64,000 nt of DNA from Enoplolaimus lenunculus. Lineage: Eukaryota > Nematoda > Enoplea > Enoplida > Thoracostomopsidae. Every line of letters begins with the position of its first letter. The first letter of the stretch is position 1. This document shows, in pieces, positions 60,579-64,000 of the stretch. The translations under genes were made by a program, and so were the position numbers. The DNA is taken from assembly GCA_030248215.1 (NCBI GenBank), contig JASANG010002666.1:124001-188000 (forward strand), read 5' to 3'. Under the pieces are notes generated by a model. That model was given only the letters and a program-made list of their open reading frames with translations. It had not been told where the DNA came from and searched no databases.

Positions 60579-61230
60579 CGGTGTTCACGTTATAACTGGG
60601 TAGCCTGGAACACGTTTTGTCCCTATTACAATAGCGGGTAACATTTTGTCTACACGTACTGTATTGACCCGAATAAGCGGGGGGTCCCCATTTTGAGTTC
60701 AAATCAATACGAGTCCGTATCCCTATAAGAGTCCGTAAGCGGATAGGGTTCCTAAACCCTAATTAGAGTCCATAAATCACAATTATCCTTAATTGTGGCA
60801 CATAAATGACTCCAGGACGAGTTCGAAACTTAAAGCGCATTTAAGTTTTGAAAATAACATTCCAAAGTATAACCATGCATTATCGCTCAAGCTTTTGATG
60901 CAACGCAAAAACGTTTGATTCAACGGATAGTAGCAATATTGCGGGTTAAAAATAAATAACAGTCCGCAACCGAATAACAAAGGGGGGCTACCCTCTGGAA
61001 ATGCCGAATAAATATCAGTCCCCCTTCTTACTCGGGTCACTACAGTAAATCCGCTGTCAAATTCAAAAACTTTGAATTGTCTGCGGTTAATGTTATGTCC
61101 ACTATTTGTACTGCAATATGTGATATATATTCGAATTGTCCGTCCGTATCATATGACATAAGTATCTGAAAATGTCTGCAAGGTTGTGGAAACTAGCTTG
61201 CATGTCCTGTAGAATATCATGATACTAAAA
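60579..61230. mobile_element. Family N copy split by a family C insertion
   Basis: Left CGGTGTTCACGTTATAACTG resembles the N end at 61581. Sequence resumes after the C element with ATATCATG and TGTCCTGTAGAATATCATGA phrases seen in the intact N copy. The right end is not found. Confidence 0.55.
60659..61045. mobile_element. Family C element, complete, nested in family N
   Basis: TA-flanked, 387 bp. Ends CTGTATTGACCCGAATAAGC and CTTACTCGGGTCACTACAG. Confidence 0.8.
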
Positions 61231-61580
61231 TTTAAAGCTGGAATTATTTGTACTTGGGAATATATAATAGACAGAACTTTCACCAGAAACAGAAAAATAG
61301 AAGCTAATTTAATATTCGAAATCGTTTACAGCTAAATTTTTTGGCTTTGTTATATTATTCGTGTTCTTGAAATACATTGTCCTGCACAATATCACGTGAT
61401 TTTCGGTAGAATTTCGGAATATGATCACGCCCGATAAAATACAAAATGACTACCTAATATATTGACGAATTGTGGTCAACGACATATTGCTCATATTATA
61501 TAACCAAAAACGTTAAATTTTATTTAATGCAAGTAATTTAATTTGCATCTCTTCATCTTGCACGTACGTTGTGTATTTAT

Positions 61581-62051
61581 GCGGGGTTCACGTTGTAACC
61601 GGGGCAGCTTGGGACGTTTTGTCCCTATTAGACTATTGGGTAACATTTTGTCTGCATATAGACCCTATATCGCATTCAAAAATTCCTATTTGACTGCTAT
61701 TAACATGTGTGGGTCACCTTTTGTTCTTCAATATCATATGACATTCGAGGTATTGTCTGCGAATATATATCATATGATATATTTTCAAATGTCTGCACAC
61801 TTGAGGTAACATACCCAAATTGTCCTGTTGAATATCATACGATACTAGAATTTAAATTTTAAATTTTGAATTACGAAGCTGTGGTTTTAAGCGATTTTGT
61901 GTCGGAAACGAGCGGTGGTTTGTAAGCAAATGTGATATGACATTCGAGTTTTGTGCGTTGACCCGATATAAGAGCCCGACTTTTAACGTTGCCGCCGAAT
62001 CAACATGGGACAAACCGTGTTCTGCCTGCCCCGGTTATAACGTGAACCCGC
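61581..62051. mobile_element. Family N element with terminal inverted repeats
   Basis: GCGGGGTTCACGTTGTAACC at the left against CCCGGTTATAACGTGAACCC at the right. 471 bp, with several CATATGA/TATCATATGA palindromes. Confidence 0.75.
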
Positions 62052-62304
62052 ATTAGGCAATTGCTAGCTTAAAAATTATATTAGTTTTGTACGTTAGCGG
62101 TAAAAGACGTCAGGCTGTGCCGCCGAACGATTATGCCTAATTGTTGAGCACCCGCTTCTTATTCTAACCTTTTCAAGGTTTATAAACAAAATCTGTTATA
62201 GCTTCCTACATTTGTCAACAGTTAATTGTTAAACTGTTGGTACCTATCCTATGATAACTGGGTACCAATAACATGATAACAGGGTACAACCAATGTTGAA
62301 AAAT

Positions 62305-62425
62305 ACCGGCGTCGGAGGCCGTCAAAACATGCCAGAGCCGGAGGAAAAGTAAAATGTAGTAATCCTGGCAAAAATTCTACATGGGCCGGAGGTCGATTTT
62401 CTACCGAGTCAGAACTCCAGTTGTA
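62305..62425. repeat. Family P fragment
   Basis: AGAGCCGGAGG and GCCGGAGGTCGATTTTCT match the GCCGGAGG segments at 55080-55380. Confidence 0.45.
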
Positions 62426-62512
62426 ACTATCTATACCTTGCATGATAATAAATTGTTAGCAACCCCAAGTAGAACTTCTTCGGATATAATGCATTATTTG
62501 CATGCCCTGTGA

Positions 62513-62653
62513 TCGGCCCATGTAAAGATCAGGGCGGAGAGTTTTTCTGTGGGACTGGAATACAGTAAGTTTAAGCTTTAGACTATTTTTTGCTTGGCTT
62601 AGGCTTAAGAATATGCTTATAATACTGTTCAGAACCTGTTCTTTACATTGGCC
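62513..62653. mobile_element. Family A hairpin element
   Basis: Left GGCCCATGTAAAGATCAGGG, right CAGAACCTGTTCTTTACATT; short interior with one TTAGGC tract. Confidence 0.7.
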
Positions 62654-64000
62654 CTATGTTCTATTTTTGGGCCGTTCTATTGAGACACGAATTTTGAATT
62701 TTTAAATGAGCACAAAATAGCCATACAAAATAATAACATAACGATAAAATGAACAAATTATCACGATTATATATTTGTAATCATTATTTAAATGAAAACT
62801 GAGCAAATCGTAAATTAATAAATAATAACAATAAACAACATTTTTTTTCAAAAACTACAATTCGGGAAGTTTACCCTGTGGTCTGAAAAGTTGGAGTAAT
62901 GTTACTCTGATAGGTGCGCCGTTTTTCCGCGCGATTCAATGACAGTAACGCTTAAGCTTTAGGCTAATTTTTGCGTGATTTCGATCTATGCCTTTATATG
63001 CTAATCCTCAGTCAGGCTCAGGAATATGGTTAGAAGTACTGTTGCGCCACTAAGTGTAAAATTCACCATGAAGTTTTACCACACTGCTCCATAATTGATC
63101 GCTGAAGTCCGATGCGGGCGGGCATAATTTTAGAATGTGGCTTTGTGCTCTGCCAGAATAGCAATATTAAGCTTACAAACCAATCTGACCAAAGCTACTG
63201 CACACCGGAACAAGCGTGATGAAATTAAATCAACGAGCAAAGATGAAAATTTGTTATCAATGCAACAAAAATTAAGTATGCACTAACCTGCTCAGCAGAA
63301 ATGGTGAAGATACTGTAGGTGGTTGAATTTTACAAAATTATATTCAGAAGAATTTACCATAACGTAAAGTTTCGATGATAAACGATTGTCTCATTATTTT
63401 GCGTTGCGCGCGACCAGATAACCGGTTCCGGTGTAGAATCTGGCAAAAACCTTGTAGACCCAAATACCTTAAAACTGCTTTTGACTAAAGAATCATTGTT
63501 GCTGCGAGTACCTTTCTGGCCAAGTAAAGCTGGAAAGTTTTTCGCAAACTAACAATCAATTTTAATTCGGCCCACATAGTTTTGAGTGAGTTAATTATAT
63601 GCTATATACAGTTAATATCTGGTTCTCGTAAACATTCAATATCCGGATCCCGTTCCGGTATGCGGTAAATTAATAACAGGTAGCACCCCTGCTATTTTAA
63701 ACCAACCAGTCGTAATATACGTCAAATCACATAACCCTGGCTGGAGTTAACATTGTACACACACACAATAGTGTGTTTTAAAGTGCCTACTAACAACGCT
63801 CAAATGACACAATCTCAACTTGAAAATCCCGTATGCTGGTAATTCGTCAATATTTCTTCTTGATACACCCAATTTACAAGCCGTAGCGAAGTTTGAAAAC
63901 ATAAAAAACCTGCATGAACATCATCTACTTGTTTCCAGCGTCATTCACTTGTGCAACAAAATTATTGAAACTTCCATAAAATACGAGCAAACACGTATAT
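62654..64000. other. Intergenic stretch to window end
   Basis: It contains a worn hairpin remnant near 62920-63070 (GCTTAAGCTTTAGGCTAATT). No gene seen. Confidence 0.35.

Noticed and set aside
1-64000. LTR retroelement, endogenous virus, Polinton or LINE coding sequence
   Set aside because: No frame with reverse transcriptase, integrase, protease, capsid, envelope or DNA polymerase motifs was seen on either strand.

Overview
The window looks like nematode nuclear DNA: AT-rich, gene-poor and crowded with small repeats. Four things point that way. Splice acceptors are short and T-rich (TTTCAG, TTTTAG). Many repeats contain short tracts of TTAGGC, the nematode telomeric hexamer. Inverted-repeat elements are abundant. 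The only convincing gene has the layout of nematode DEX-1: signal peptide, NIDO, EGF, NIDO, Thr/Pro-rich stalk, transmembrane segment and cytoplasmic tail. The phylum is an inference, and I cannot name a species.

One protein-coding gene can be built, on the + strand from 28657 to 56818. I assembled it as 20 exons from splice sites, reading frame and domain content. Every junction keeps frame, and the sum is 3417 nt (1138 codons plus stop). In order it encodes a signal peptide, a first NIDO module, a cysteine-rich EGF/laminin-type segment, two EGF domains, a second NIDO module, a 303-residue Pro/Thr-rich stalk, one membrane span and a tyrosine-rich tail of about 140 residues. The two NIDO modules are each spread over five exons with the same intron phases and two pairs of identical exon lengths, so the cassette was duplicated inside the gene. 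Reading through exon 8 meets a stop that overlaps AATAAA, which suggests a possible short secreted form.

Region 1-28656 has no supportable protein gene. It holds hairpin DNA elements of several families (called A to P here), tRNA-like sequences, a 1.1-kb satellite of 40-bp units (12493-13606), a G-rich A/T array (22860-23120), a four-copy repeat carrying ATTTGCAT (24226-24575), and a pair of inverted dispersed copies (492-963 and 18172-18650) that share a short hydrophobic reading frame. Region 28657-56818 is the gene; its introns of 0.3 to 6.3 kb are filled with the same elements, several nested in one another. Region 56819-64000 is again intergenic, with a 1.1-kb minisatellite of 21-22 bp units (57866-58985), a CT-rich minisatellite (59369-59930) and more DNA elements.

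I saw no reverse transcriptase, integrase, capsid or envelope reading frame, no transposase, no rRNA and no CRISPR array. All named repeat families are my own labels, based on shared terminal sequences seen within this window.
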